This document shows, piece after piece, positions 6,966 to 15,637 of a stretch of DNA of 51,696 bases; position 1 is the stretch's first letter, and the number at the start of each line of letters is the position of its first letter. The position numbers were made by a program, and so were the translations under genes. The notes under the pieces are model-generated. The model did no database searches, was not told the origin of the DNA, and saw nothing but the letters and a program-made list of their open reading frames with translations. This stretch comes from Bacteroidales bacterium (lineage in GTDB: Bacteria; Bacteroidota; Bacteroidia; Bacteroidales; UBA932), in NCBI GenBank assembly GCA_017447265.1, contig JAFSOA010000011.1:1-51696 (forward strand), given 5' to 3'.

Positions 6966-7577
6966 ATGAAAACAACCCTTCTTGTCCTTGCGGCGTTAGC
7001 ATTGATGCTGGTGCTGACGGCCGGCTGCGGTGTGATAGGGAAAACCGGTCTCAACCTTGGCGGTAATCCCAGCCACACCTACACCTACAACAAGCTTCCC
7101 AAGAATCTGGACGACCTGCTGGAACTGCCCGGCGCGGCAGAAATGACCGATCCTTACGCCGTGGCGGCCCTGACCGTAGCTGCACTGACCCGCTACGGCG
7201 AGAGCACCAGCGACTGCATCCAGATGCTCAACTATCTCAAAGGTCCAGGATCCGTATCCGGCTACGATGCCCAGTTCCTCCGCGACCGCCTGCAGGGGAA
7301 ATCCTATATCCCCTATTCCTATTTCCACGGTGCCACGCCCCAAAACAACTACACCCCCAGCAAACCGTACAAGATCACGGTGACTAGCAACCAGTATTCC
7401 TTCACGACCGACGGTTCGGGTCACGAATGGTGTTCGCTGATGGTCACTTCAGGCGGCGCCGACAACCCGCGTCACATCAAGTTGCGCAAGAAAGGCAGCA
7501 CCGGACAATGGTTCCTCAATGACATCCTCTGCCTGAGCGATATCCGGACACCCGCCAATCAGGATCCCTGGTATTAG
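6966..7577 (+). CDS. DUF6935-type lipoprotein
   Basis: 203 residues from the ATG at 6966. An in-frame ATG at 6948 would add six residues and lies almost on the transcription start. The signal peptide (MKTTLLVLAALALMLVLTAGC) ends in a lipobox with the lipidated Cys at about 21. The mature part has the pattern of the DUF6935 family: LDDLLELPGAAEMTDPYAVAALTVAALTRY followed by CIQMLNYLKGP, LQGKSYIPYSYF and a C-terminal beta region ending WFLNDILCLSDIRTPA. Function is unknown; the position is probably at the cell envelope. It ends 4 nt inside the convergent rsmD gene. Confidence 0.7.
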   Translation: MKTTLLVLAALALMLVLTAGCGVIGKTGLNLGGNPSHTYTYNKLPKNLDDLLELPGAAEMTDPYAVAALTVAALTRYGESTSDCIQMLNYLKGPGSVSGYDAQFLRDRLQGKSYIPYSYFHGATPQNNYTPSKPYKITVTSNQYSFTTDGSGHEWCSLMVTSGGADNPRHIKLRKKGSTGQWFLNDILCLSDIRTPANQDPWY

Positions 7578-8128
7578 GATTCCGCTTCCGCCGACGGCGA
7601 GAAATAGCTGAAATGCACGTTGCCGTACTTCTTCTCCTTCACGAAGGAGGGATGTGCGGCAAAGTTGTATTCGGCAGGATGCTCGAGGATGAGATAGCCG
7701 CCTGCATGGACAAGGCCCCGCGACAGTACCCGTTCCGGGATCGTATCAAGCCCTTCGATGGCGTAGGGCGGATCGGCAAAGACGATGTCGAAACGCTTGG
7801 CGCAGATGCCCAGGAAATCGAAAACATTCTGGTGTACGACCCGTACGGTCCGGTCGACGCCCAGCGCCGCGGCGGTCTTCCTGATGAAGGCCACGTTGGC
7901 AGGGTTCATCTCGACGCCGATTACCTCACCTGCTCCGCGGGACGCGAACTCGAAAGCAATGCTGCCTGTCCCGCAGAACAAGTCGAGTACGTCCAGGTCG
8001 TCGAAGTAAAATTCGTTATCGAGGGTATTGAAAAGGCCCTCTTTGGCAAAATCGGTCGTCGGCCGGGCCTTGAAGCCGGCCGGCGGAAGGATGGCCTTCC
8101 CGCGCAGGGAGCCGCCGATGATTCTCAT
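7574..8128 (-). CDS. rsmD: 16S rRNA (guanine-N2)-methyltransferase RsmD
   Basis: A 184-residue Rossmann-fold SAM-dependent methyltransferase that modifies a guanine of 16S rRNA (G966 in E. coli numbering) in the small subunit. It starts MRIIGGSLRGK as the family does. The RPTTDFAKEGLFN segment (22-34), motif I DLFCGTGS (49-56) and catalytic DPPY (119-122) are all present, and the length is normal. It is the last gene of a reverse-strand operon; its ATG overlaps the stop of the DUF3822 gene by 4 nt (ATGA), implying coupled translation. The rsmD-DUF3822 pairing is a usual bacteroidete arrangement. Confidence 0.93.
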   Translation of the reverse strand: MRIIGGSLRGKAILPPAGFKARPTTDFAKEGLFNTLDNEFYFDDLDVLDLFCGTGSIAFEFASRGAGEVIGVEMNPANVAFIRKTAAALGVDRTVRVVHQNVFDFLGICAKRFDIVFADPPYAIEGLDTIPERVLSRGLVHAGGYLILEHPAEYNFAAHPSFVKEKKYGNVHFSYFSPSAEAES

Positions 8129-8577
8129 AAGACCTCCACGCTGGCAAAGTGGCGGAAGAGGTCGCTCTTGATGCCTTCGCCCGCCTCGCCGAAAAAGTGG
8201 ACCCGGGTCAGTTCGGGATTGATCTGGAACTGCTTGAGGGCGGCAAACAGAAAGTATTGCGCCGTCACTTCGTCCCGGGCCGGAAACGAATTGCAGAGCA
8301 GCAGCCGGTCGCCGGCCGCCACCACGATGTCGACGGCGTCTTCGCCCAGATGCACGACCACCTTGTTGTAGCGGTTGAGCTCCGACGCAGCGGACACCAT
8401 GCCGGCAAGGCAGCGGGCCGCGGCATCATCACCGGCATAAACAAGAACTGCCTTGTAACAAGGCAGTTCCAAACTTTTCACCGGTTCGGACTTCTCGAGA
8501 ATGACGACCTGGGCAAGCAGGCTGGCAGCCGTTTCTTCCGAGAAGTACCCTTCGGGTATGAGGGTGTACTTCAGCAC
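8125..8577 (-). CDS. DUF3822 family protein, short form
   Basis: 150 residues starting with GTG at 8577. DUF3822 proteins are found next to rsmD in Bacteroidota and have an actin/ASKHA-like fold by family description; their function is unknown. Visible features are KVVVHLGEDAVDIVVAAGDRLLLCNSFPARDEVTAQYFLFAALKQF and a C-terminal VHFFGEAGEGIKSDLF segment. Members are usually about 250-280 residues, so roughly the N-terminal third to half is missing or replaced. The start overlaps the previous stop by one base (TAGTG), so the short form is not caused by a late start choice: no upstream room remains. Confidence 0.75.
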   Translation of the reverse strand: MLKYTLIPEGYFSEETAASLLAQVVILEKSEPVKSLELPCYKAVLVYAGDDAAARCLAGMVSAASELNRYNKVVVHLGEDAVDIVVAAGDRLLLCNSFPARDEVTAQYFLFAALKQFQINPELTRVHFFGEAGEGIKSDLFRHFASVEVL

Positions 8578-9287
8578 TATTCCCAGTTACCTGCGTTGTT
8601 GTTGGCGTTCTCGACAGAACCGACCATCAGGCCCGCGTAACGGCCCGTGTCTTCGCGCTCGGCCACGAGGTTGACGATCTGCTGGCGATCCATGCCCTTG
8701 AGGATGGACCAGAACGGCATCTGCGCCTCGAACAGCGGCACGTCCACGCCGGACACCTGCTTGACGATGCTCTTCATGATGACGGTGTCGCGCTTGCCGT
8801 TCTCATCTTCGGAGAAGGGGATGTAGCGGAGCTCGGCGACCTTGAAATCTGGACGGCTGCGGAAGAGGGTGTCTTTCACGTTGGTCTCCTGCGGGATACG
8901 GATGATGAGGTGCTCGTCGCCATTCTGGTAGAGTTCATAGAGCTTCTGCATCATCTGGTCGCCCTTGAGGTTACGGAAGGTCTTCTTCACGGCTTCGGTG
9001 TGCAGCACGGCCACGGAGTCGTCTTCCGAACCGATCTGCTGCATGATCGTGATCTTGCCGTTGTTGTAGAAGTCGATCAGGGAATCCATCACCGGCGCAT
9101 AGTGGCCGTAGGTATCCTTGAAAGTAACCTGCAGGGTACGGATGTCTTTCAGGCGTTCGATGCACGCTTTCTCGCGGATATCACGCTCCTTGTTGAATTT
9201 CACAGGCTCGTTGATGCTGCGGTAAAGCAGGAAAGCCAGTCCGATGATGCAGAGAGGGAAAATGAAATAGGTCAAAAGTTTTCTCAT
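8577..9287 (-). CDS. Conserved Bacteroidales membrane-anchored protein of unknown function
   Basis: 236 residues with a single N-terminal membrane helix (about 4-22, LLTYFIFPLCIIGLAFLLY), then a long extracytoplasmic domain rich in charged residues (KFNKERDIREKACIERLKDIRTLQVTFKDTYGHYAPVMDSLIDF). The first half looks helical, and the second contains VKDTLFRSRPDFKVAELRYIPFSE. It leads an operon with DUF3822 and rsmD. I recall proteins of this type in this neighbourhood in Bacteroidales but cannot name a function. A -7 box lies at complement 9341-9348. Confidence 0.75.
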   Translation of the reverse strand: MRKLLTYFIFPLCIIGLAFLLYRSINEPVKFNKERDIREKACIERLKDIRTLQVTFKDTYGHYAPVMDSLIDFYNNGKITIMQQIGSEDDSVAVLHTEAVKKTFRNLKGDQMMQKLYELYQNGDEHLIIRIPQETNVKDTLFRSRPDFKVAELRYIPFSEDENGKRDTVIMKSIVKQVSGVDVPLFEAQMPFWSILKGMDRQQIVNLVAEREDTGRYAGLMVGSVENANNNAGNWE

Positions 9288-9340
9288 ATCGGTTAATTTT
9301 TAATATTGTCTGCCTAGTACGCCAAAATCGATTGGACTTA

Positions 9341-9348
9341 CAAAAGTA
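9341..9348 (-). promoter_or_regulatory. -7 promoter box of the reverse operon 9287-7574
   Basis: TACTTTTG on the reverse strand leaves a leader of about 50 nt before the ATG at 9287. It is back-to-back with the nrnA promoter. Confidence 0.5.
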
Positions 9349-9379
9349 AAAAATTTATTTCAAGACTACAATATCTTTT

Positions 9380-9387
9380 TAAATTTG
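9380..9387 (+). promoter_or_regulatory. -7 promoter box of nrnA
   Basis: TAAATTTG fits the consensus and lies 24 nt before the ATG at 9412. It rules out the in-frame TTG at 9385, which falls inside the box. Confidence 0.55.
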
Positions 9388-9411
9388 CAGAAAGAAACTT
9401 GCGCGATTCCC

Positions 9412-10452
9412 ATGCAGATCGACATCTCTTCCCTGGAGACCCTGCTCCAACAAGCCGACAAACTGGTGCTGGTCGGGCACTTCAACCCCGACGGTGACGC
9501 GCTGGGCAGCGTCACGGCCGCGTACCACTACCTGAAAGGCCGTGGCAAGCATCCCCGCATCATCCTGCCCAGCCCCTACCCCGACAACATGGCATTCCTG
9601 GAGCCGGAAGACCCCCGGGACCGGATGATGATCTGCGAAAACGAGCTGGACGACACCCGGCGCGCCGTGGCGGAGGCCGACGCCATCATCTGCCTCGACC
9701 TCAACCGCCTCGCCCGCACGGAATACCTGGAAGACGACATCCTGGCCGCACCGGGCAAGAAGGTCCTGATCGACCACCATATCCCCGCTGAACTGGACCG
9801 CTTCGACGTGGCCATTTCCACTACCGGGGTCTCTTCCACCTGTGAACTGCTGTTCTGGATCCTGATGGCCCTGCCCGACGTCGCCGGCGATCCGCAGCGT
9901 ATCAGCGCGCGCTGTGCAGAATCGCTCTATGTAGGCATGATGACCGACACCAACAACTTCTCCAACTCGGTATTGCCCGGCACGTTCGAGATGGCTTCGA
10001 AACTCATCGCCCGGGGCGTGGATAAGAACGGCCTGCAGGAAAAGGTGCTCAGCTGCTACAGCGTGTCCCGCACGCGGCTGATGGGCCACATGATCAAAGA
10101 CAAAATGAAGGTGCTGCCCGCCTACAAGACAGCCTATATGCTCCTGAGCAACAAGGAGAAAGCGCGTTACAACTTCAAGCCGGGCGACAGCGAGGGCTTC
10201 GTCAACCTCCCGCTGGCCATCAGCAGCGTGCAGGTCAGCGCCCTCTTCACCGAAAACTTCGACAGCAAGTACATCCGCGTGTCGCTGCGCTCCAAGGGAC
10301 AGATCGACGTGAACCGTTTCGCCACGCAGTTCTTCAACGGCGGCGGCCACCACAACGCTGCGGGCGGACGCCTCTACATGCCTCTCGAAGCCGTTCCCGC
10401 CTACTTCGAACAGTCGCTGGCGACCTGGGCGAAGGAAGAAAAATTTTTATAA
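9412..10452 (+). CDS. nrnA: DHH/DHHA1 phosphoesterase, NrnA-like nanoRNase/pAp phosphatase
   Basis: 346 residues. Members degrade 2-5-nt RNAs and dephosphorylate 3'-phosphoadenosine 5'-phosphate in the cytoplasm using Mn2+. Metal ligands are visible: H23, D27 and D29 in GHFNPDGDALGS, D96 in ICLDLN, D121-H122-H123 (DHH) and D179 in GMMTDTNNF. The C-terminal DHHA1 domain has the substrate-binding GGGHHNAAGG loop near residue 310. The length is normal. It is the first gene of a forward cluster followed by two FKBP lipoproteins, each with its own spacing. Substrate preference cannot be read from the sequence. Confidence 0.9.
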   Translation: MQIDISSLETLLQQADKLVLVGHFNPDGDALGSVTAAYHYLKGRGKHPRIILPSPYPDNMAFLEPEDPRDRMMICENELDDTRRAVAEADAIICLDLNRLARTEYLEDDILAAPGKKVLIDHHIPAELDRFDVAISTTGVSSTCELLFWILMALPDVAGDPQRISARCAESLYVGMMTDTNNFSNSVLPGTFEMASKLIARGVDKNGLQEKVLSCYSVSRTRLMGHMIKDKMKVLPAYKTAYMLLSNKEKARYNFKPGDSEGFVNLPLAISSVQVSALFTENFDSKYIRVSLRSKGQIDVNRFATQFFNGGGHHNAAGGRLYMPLEAVPAYFEQSLATWAKEEKFL

Positions 10453-10496
10453 GGCACATCTTTTGTATAATTTTGCGGATTATCCGCATCCACCCG

Positions 10497-10985
10497 ATGA
10501 AACTGATGTTCCGTCTCTGTCTGTGCCTGGCCGCCGCCCTGCTGTTCGCTCTCTCATGCGAAAGCGAGGTGCGCGAAGCCAACATCAACCAGAACAAGTA
10601 CATCGACGACTACATCCAGAAGCAATTTGCCGACAAGGAGGTCATCCGCTATGAAGGCGTGGCCCGCGTCGTGATCGCCAACAACCTGCCCGTTTCGACC
10701 GCCATCGATCCCGGCGACTCGGCCTATCTCCACCTGGTCGGCTATACCTTCGGGCAGAACGGCCCGGAGAGCCAGTTCACCCACGACAGCTGCATGGTGC
10801 GCGTCGGCAAGGGCGACCTGATCACCGGCCTGGACCGCGGACTGATCGGCGCCCGCCTGGGCCAGGAGTCGCTGATCCTGTTTCCCGCGCAGCTTGGCTA
10901 CGGAAGGCAGTCTGTCGGGATGGTGCCCGAAAACACGGCACTGCTGTTCGACGTACTGGTGGCTGCAATCAAAAAGAATGACTGA
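10497..10985 (+). CDS. FKBP-type peptidyl-prolyl isomerase lipoprotein (short)
   Basis: 162 residues from the ATG at 10497. The signal peptide MKLMFRLCLCLAAALLFALSC ends with a lipobox Cys at about 21. The C-terminal half shows FKBP features: a central MVRVGKGDLITGLDRGLIGARLGQES segment (the canonical VIKGWDEGLxGMxVGE), then LILFPAQLGYGRQSVGMVPENTALLFDVLV, matching the PAxLAYG...IPPNxxLxFxVEL end. The expected TGWLEDGTVFDSS strand is poorly conserved, so catalytic activity is uncertain. Probably a periplasmic or outer-membrane-anchored folding helper. A second FKBP lipoprotein gene starts 3 nt downstream. Confidence 0.8.
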   Translation: MKLMFRLCLCLAAALLFALSCESEVREANINQNKYIDDYIQKQFADKEVIRYEGVARVVIANNLPVSTAIDPGDSAYLHLVGYTFGQNGPESQFTHDSCMVRVGKGDLITGLDRGLIGARLGQESLILFPAQLGYGRQSVGMVPENTALLFDVLVAAIKKND

Positions 10986-10988
10986 CGA

Positions 10989-11993
10989 ATGAAACGTACC
11001 CGAATCTTGTTTCTCCCCTTGCTGCTGGCAGCCGTCATGGCGATCTCATGCGCCGTCAATCCCTCTGAGGACAGCGACATCTCCTACGACCACATGATGG
11101 AGGCCTGGTTGCGCATCAACTATCCCGACGTAAAGCCGTACGGCAAGTACGGCGCCTATATCCTGCAAATGCACAAGGGCGACGGTCCGGCCATTGCCGA
11201 CAGCTCCTACATCCGTGTCCATTATACCAAGTACTTCCTCGACGGCACGATCGTGGAGACCAATGTCCGGCAGCTGGCGGAACAGATGGGCACCTACACC
11301 CCTTCCTCGAACTACGACGGCAACACCTGGCGGATGACCCAGGGTTACCTCCCCGATGCACTGGAGGAAGTGTTCCGGACCATGCACGGCGGCGGCTACA
11401 CGGCCATCGCCCTGCCGAAATCGGCTTCTGACCACCTCTATTCCATGTACGACGCCTTCACTTCCACGGAGGAAGTCAACAACTACCTCTACGAGTTCGA
11501 CATCGACACCGTCATCAACGACATCATCAGCTACCAGGACAAGGAGATGCGCACCTGGTTCCGCACGCACTACGACAGTGAAGCCACGATCGCCGAGCAT
11601 CAGTATTTCAAAAAACTGGAAGAACATACGGCCGACACCGACACCATCCCCGAAGGCACCTCCATCAGCGTCCGTTACATCGGCCGCCTGATGAACGGCC
11701 AGGTATTCGACACCAACATCGAAGACACGGCCAAGTTCTACCGCATCTGGTCGAAAGACAAGACCTACAGCGGGATGGATATTACCTACTACAAATACGA
11801 CGAGAGCAAATTCAAAAGCGACAACAGCGTCGTGGCCGGTTTCGGGAACGCCATCCTGAAGATGAACAAAGGAGAAAAAGCCGTCACCCTCTTCAATTCC
11901 GAGCTGGGATACGGTGCGAAAGGCAGCAGTCCTGCCATCCCGGAGTATTCCCCCCTCATCTTCTGGCTCTACATCGAGACGAAGAATCAATAA
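10989..11993 (+). CDS. Large FKBP-type isomerase lipoprotein
   Basis: 334 residues with a lipoprotein signal (MKRTRILFLPLLLAAVMAISC, Cys at about 21). Two FKBP-like halves can be read. The first has SSYIRVHYTKYFLDGTIVETN and a degenerate end (EEVFRTMHGGGYTAIALPKSASDHLY). The second has GTSISVRYIGRLMNGQVFDTN, then VVAGFGNAILKMNKGEKAVTLFNSELGYGAKG and IPEYSPLIFWLYIE, closer to the active family. It follows the short FKBP gene at 3 nt and is presumably co-transcribed. Likely a surface- or periplasm-facing folding factor. The 3' end overlaps the convergent lipid kinase gene by 7 nt. Confidence 0.82.
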   Translation: MKRTRILFLPLLLAAVMAISCAVNPSEDSDISYDHMMEAWLRINYPDVKPYGKYGAYILQMHKGDGPAIADSSYIRVHYTKYFLDGTIVETNVRQLAEQMGTYTPSSNYDGNTWRMTQGYLPDALEEVFRTMHGGGYTAIALPKSASDHLYSMYDAFTSTEEVNNYLYEFDIDTVINDIISYQDKEMRTWFRTHYDSEATIAEHQYFKKLEEHTADTDTIPEGTSISVRYIGRLMNGQVFDTNIEDTAKFYRIWSKDKTYSGMDITYYKYDESKFKSDNSVVAGFGNAILKMNKGEKAVTLFNSELGYGAKGSSPAIPEYSPLIFWLYIETKNQ

Positions 11994-12928
11994 TTCGAAA
12001 CAACCTGTATTCCATTCGGTATCACCGAGATATGCACAGGCGTAATCCCGACGGCTTCACCGTCCACTTCCATATAGGAATAGGGAGCGGCCGAGATGTC
12101 GATACGCTTGCCACGGGTATGAATGACTTCCTTGTTCCGGAAGATGGTTCCATGGAGCAGTGACGGGACCTTGGCCAGGAACTTCCATTTTTTGAGCTTC
12201 CGGACCACGGTCAGGTCGATCAGCCCATCGTCAGGAATGGCTTCGGGCGTCTGCATCATGCCTCCGCCGCAGTAGCGGCCCAGGCCCAGCGCCACGGAAA
12301 AAGCCGGTCCCCGGAAGAAATCCTCCCCGTCGACTGTCACGCGGAACTGCAGGCAGCGATAAGAGAGGAAGCCCGCCAGCAGCGACTTGAGATACTGCTT
12401 GTCGCCGGCATGCCCCCGCTCCTTGGAGAGATCGAAACGCCGGCATACTTCCGAATCGAAACCCAGCCCGCCGATGTTGACCATGTAGCGGCAATAGGCC
12501 TGGCCGTCCATGCGGGTGTCCACGCGCGCGAGATCCTGGACCCGGATGTGCGCCGCCGCATCTGCGACCAGGGAGACTGCGGCGGCATAATCGGAAGGAA
12601 TGCGGTGAAAACGGGCCCAGTCGTTGCCCGAACCCACAGGAATCAGCGCCACCGTCACTTCGGAAGGCGAAACCTCATGCTGGGAATACAGGCCGTTGAT
12701 CACTTCGTGCACGGCGCCGTCTCCGCCGACCACCAGCAGTTTCCGCCAGCCTTCCAGCACGGATTCCCGCGCCAGTTCAATGGCATGATAAGCATGATTC
12801 GTGAGAAGGGGAGAAAACTCTATCTTACTGGTTTTGAGAAGCTTCTCAATTTGAGGCCAGTCCTTGCGCGCCTTTCCGCCACCAGAGCGGCTGCTTACAA
12901 TCACGCGCCAGACAGAAGGATCAGACAT
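11987..12928 (-). CDS. Diacylglycerol/lipid kinase (DAGK catalytic family)
   Basis: 313 residues of the DAGK/YegS/DgkB family, which phosphorylate diacylglycerol or related lipids with ATP at the cytoplasmic membrane surface. The nucleotide-binding motif GGDG is at 68-71, PVGSGNDWAR at about 98-106, and the C-terminal part ends with the usual DGEAV...ISVIP segment. A VNIGGLGFDSEVCRRF strand and GGGMMQTPEAIPDDGLIDL complete the pattern. Start at the ATG at 12928; TAACTTCG, a -7-like box, lies about 20 nt upstream. It is divergent from parA. The true lipid substrate is not determinable here. Confidence 0.9.
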   Translation of the reverse strand: MSDPSVWRVIVSSRSGGGKARKDWPQIEKLLKTSKIEFSPLLTNHAYHAIELARESVLEGWRKLLVVGGDGAVHEVINGLYSQHEVSPSEVTVALIPVGSGNDWARFHRIPSDYAAAVSLVADAAAHIRVQDLARVDTRMDGQAYCRYMVNIGGLGFDSEVCRRFDLSKERGHAGDKQYLKSLLAGFLSYRCLQFRVTVDGEDFFRGPAFSVALGLGRYCGGGMMQTPEAIPDDGLIDLTVVRKLKKWKFLAKVPSLLHGTIFRNKEVIHTRGKRIDISAAPYSYMEVDGEAVGITPVHISVIPNGIQVVSNY

Positions 12929-12967
12929 GATTACGGTTTTAGTACTGCGAAGTTACTATTTTTTTCT

Positions 12968-12975
12968 TAAATTTG
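12968..12975 (+). promoter_or_regulatory. -7 promoter box of the parAB operon
   Basis: TAAATTTG ends 6 nt before the ATG at 12982, so the transcript should be leaderless or nearly so. Confidence 0.6.
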
Positions 12976-12981
12976 CAGTTT

Positions 12982-13770
12982 ATGGGAAAGATCATCGCAA
13001 TCGCCAACCAAAAGGGTGGTGTCGGCAAGACCACCACGGCCATCAACCTGGCCGCATCGCTGGCTGTCCTGGAATACAAGACCCTCATCATCGACGCCGA
13101 CCCGCAGGCGAACACCACCTCCGGCCTCAACTTCAATCCCGACTCGAAGGAGCACGACACGCTTTACGAACTGCTCATCGGTGAACGGAAGATCGAGGAA
13201 ATCGTCAAGGCCAGCGCGCTCGAGCGGCTGGACATCATCACCTCGCACATCAACCTGGTGGGCGCGGAGATCGAGATGCTCGACGTGCCCGGACGCGAGA
13301 ACGTGCTCCGCAACGCCCTCGCCGGCATCCGCGACAACTACGACTACATCGTGGTCGACTGCGCTCCTTCCCTGGGCCTGATCACCATCAATGCCCTGAC
13401 CGCCTCCGACAGCGTGATCATCCCCGTCCAGCCGGAATATTTCCCGCTGGAGGGTCTCGGCAAACTGCTGAATACCATCAACATCGTCCGGACGCGGCTC
13501 AACCCCGCCCTGACCATCGAAGGCTTCCTCTTCACCATGTATGACAGCCGCCTCCGGCTGCACAACCAGGTGGTCGAAGAAGTCAAGACCTACTACCCCG
13601 AAATGGTCTTCAAGACCATGATCACCAAGAACGTACGGCTGAGCGAGGCGCCTTCCTACGGCAAGCCGGCCATCCTGTACGACGCCCGTTCGTCCGGTTC
13701 CGACAATTACCTGAACCTGGCGCGCGAGATCATCCAAAAGAACGAAGCATGGCAAAAAGAGACGCACTAG
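12982..13770 (+). CDS. parA: Chromosome-partitioning ATPase ParA (Soj)
   Basis: 262 residues. ParA/MinD-type ATPase that binds DNA as an ATP dimer and works with ParB to segregate origins. The deviant Walker A QKGGVGKTT (10-18) with the signature lysine, Walker A' IIDADPQANTT, Walker B YIVVDCAPSLG and the C-terminal VRLSEAPSYGKP motif are all present. The length is normal for chromosomal ParA. The 3' end overlaps parB by 22 nt, implying coupling. Order parA-parB-DUF5683-mltD is the usual bacteroidete chromosomal arrangement, which places this region in core genome, often not far from oriC. No convincing parS site was seen in the window. Confidence 0.95.
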   Translation: MGKIIAIANQKGGVGKTTTAINLAASLAVLEYKTLIIDADPQANTTSGLNFNPDSKEHDTLYELLIGERKIEEIVKASALERLDIITSHINLVGAEIEMLDVPGRENVLRNALAGIRDNYDYIVVDCAPSLGLITINALTASDSVIIPVQPEYFPLEGLGKLLNTINIVRTRLNPALTIEGFLFTMYDSRLRLHNQVVEEVKTYYPEMVFKTMITKNVRLSEAPSYGKPAILYDARSSGSDNYLNLAREIIQKNEAWQKETH

Positions 13771-14642
13771 GAAGGGGTCTCGGCGCCCTTCTGGGTGACG
13801 TCGACCCGCTGCAGGGTACCCGGGAGATCCACCGGATCGTCAGCGGCAATCCCGCCACCGTCAACGACGTTCCCGTTGACCAGATCGTTCCCAACCCCTA
13901 CCAGCCCCGCAGCGAATTCGATGCGGAAGCCCTGGAGGAACTCACGGATTCGATTCGCACCCTCGGCATCATCCAGCCCGTCACCCTGCGCCAGACAGGC
14001 CCGCAAAGCTATCAGATCATCAGCGGCGAGCGCCGCTACCGCGCCGCCTGCGCCGCCGGGCTTACCCGCATTCCCGCCTATATCCGCCAGGCCGACGACG
14101 CCGCCATGCTCGAGATGGCCATCGTGGAAAACATCCAGCGAGAAGACCTCGACCCCATCGAGACCGCCCTCAGTTTCCAGCGCCTGATCGACGAATGCCA
14201 GCTTACCCAGGAAGCCATGGCTCTGCGCGTGGGCAAGAAGCGCACCACCATCGCCAACAGCCTCAGGCTGCTGAAATTGCCCGAAGAAATGCAGAAAGCG
14301 CTCATACTTGGCAAGATTTCTGTTGGACATGCCAAGGTGCTGCTGGGCGTCGAAGACCCCGCCCGCCAGCACAGGTTGTTTGAACAGACGGTCCGAAACG
14401 ACTGGTCGGTGCGCCGGCTCGAAGAAAGTGCACAAGTCAAGCCGCGGGAAGCCGCGGAAGCACCGGCGACAGCGCCTGCCCTCCCCCCTGTATTCCAAAC
14501 GCTTGCCGAGCGTGTGGGACGCCATTTCGACGGTCAGGTGGCCGTCCGCCCGAACGGCAAGGGCGGCGGAACCCTCACCCTCCGCTTCGACAACCCCGAA
14601 CAAGTAGAAACATTTATCAGCCACCTCAACCCTGAAGACTAA
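13749..14642 (+). CDS. parB: Chromosome-partitioning protein ParB
   Basis: 297 residues. CTP-dependent DNA clamp that loads at parS. The N-terminal LGRGLGALLGD segment (7-17) is the ParA-interacting tail. The ParB/Sulfiredoxin-fold domain contains the CTP-binding motif GERRYRAA (93-100). A helix-turn-helix follows at about 150-195 (LTQEAMALRVGKKRTTIANSLRLL, then GHAKVLLGV). An Ala/Pro-rich linker (about 240-250) leads to a C-terminal dimerisation region ending FDNPEQVETFISHLN. It overlaps parA by 22 nt and is followed at 4 nt by the DUF5683 gene. Confidence 0.95.
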   Translation: MAKRDALGRGLGALLGDVDPLQGTREIHRIVSGNPATVNDVPVDQIVPNPYQPRSEFDAEALEELTDSIRTLGIIQPVTLRQTGPQSYQIISGERRYRAACAAGLTRIPAYIRQADDAAMLEMAIVENIQREDLDPIETALSFQRLIDECQLTQEAMALRVGKKRTTIANSLRLLKLPEEMQKALILGKISVGHAKVLLGVEDPARQHRLFEQTVRNDWSVRRLEESAQVKPREAAEAPATAPALPPVFQTLAERVGRHFDGQVAVRPNGKGGGTLTLRFDNPEQVETFISHLNPED

Positions 14643-14646
14643 GTCC

Positions 14647-15633
14647 GTGCGCCGCATCCTTGTCACCCTCCTGCTGCTGATCCTTGTCTGTCTCAGCGCC
14701 AGTGCCCAGTTCCGGAGCACGCGCAACGACGTTTCCGGCAGGTCTTCCGTCGGCACCGTCACAGGTCCTCCGGGCTCCGAGGAAGCCAATGCCCAATCCG
14801 GCCGCGACACCACCGTGGCGGTCGACACCACCCAGGGCTTCTCCCTGCGCAAACTGTTCCGCGGCTATTTTGGACGCGACACCCTGACTCCGGGTTACAT
14901 GTTGCTGGGCACGGCCGTCGTGCCGGGTGCGGCCCAGCTTTACAACCACGACTGGTGGAAGGTACCCGTCATCTATGCCGGCATCGGCGCCGGCATCTAC
15001 GGCGGCATCTGGAGCAACCGGCAGTACCAGCACACGGGCGAAGAGAAATACCGGTACATGCGCCTGGCCAGCTATGCGGTGGCCGGTGCGTTCTACTGGG
15101 GGCAGATGCTCGACGGCACTGTCTGTTTCAAGACCGGTCTCAAGACACCGGTTCCGGCAAAATCCACCATCTACTCCCTGCTGCTGCCCGGTCTGGGACA
15201 GGCCTACAACGGCGACTGGTGGAAGATTCCCATCTGGACCGGCGGTCTGATGGCCTGCGGCTATTTTTATCATTTCAACGACATGCAGTACAGGCGGTTC
15301 CGCTGGATCGCCCAGATGGACCGCCACAAGGACGAGACCGGCTACATCGGCCAGATTACGGCCACCCAGGCCGAGACCTACCGCGACATGTACCGTCGCT
15401 GGCGCGATTACTCCATCCTGGCCACCGTCCTGGTCTACGCCCTCAACGTCATCGACGCCCACGTCTTCGCCTTCATGGCGGATTTTGACGTGAACGACAA
15501 TATCGCCTGGCTGGAAGTCCAACCGACTGTCATCCAGCCCATCTCCCCGCAATACGCTTCCTTCAGTTCCGGAAGCTCCGGTTCCGGTTTCACCAACACG
15601 GCGCTGGGGCTCAACCTGCAATTAACATTCTGA
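14647..15633 (+). CDS. DUF5683 envelope protein
   Basis: 328 residues, GTG start at 14647. Signal peptide (MRRILVTLLLLILVCLSASAQ) with a cleavage site near residue 21, then a polar linker rich in Ser/Gly/Thr. Two similar blocks follow: MLLGTAVVPGAAQLYNHDWWKVP and LLPGLGQAYNGDWWKIPIWTG, each followed by hydrophobic helices. Repeated PG-x-GQ-x-Y-N-DWWK units are typical of DUF5683 and suggest internal duplication of a membrane-inserting module. It is nearly always found between parB and an mltD-like gene in Bacteroidota, which suggests a link to cell-wall growth or division; the function is unknown. Confidence 0.85.
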   Translation: MRRILVTLLLLILVCLSASAQFRSTRNDVSGRSSVGTVTGPPGSEEANAQSGRDTTVAVDTTQGFSLRKLFRGYFGRDTLTPGYMLLGTAVVPGAAQLYNHDWWKVPVIYAGIGAGIYGGIWSNRQYQHTGEEKYRYMRLASYAVAGAFYWGQMLDGTVCFKTGLKTPVPAKSTIYSLLLPGLGQAYNGDWWKIPIWTGGLMACGYFYHFNDMQYRRFRWIAQMDRHKDETGYIGQITATQAETYRDMYRRWRDYSILATVLVYALNVIDAHVFAFMADFDVNDNIAWLEVQPTVIQPISPQYASFSSGSSGSGFTNTALGLNLQLTF

Positions 15634-15637
15634 CATA

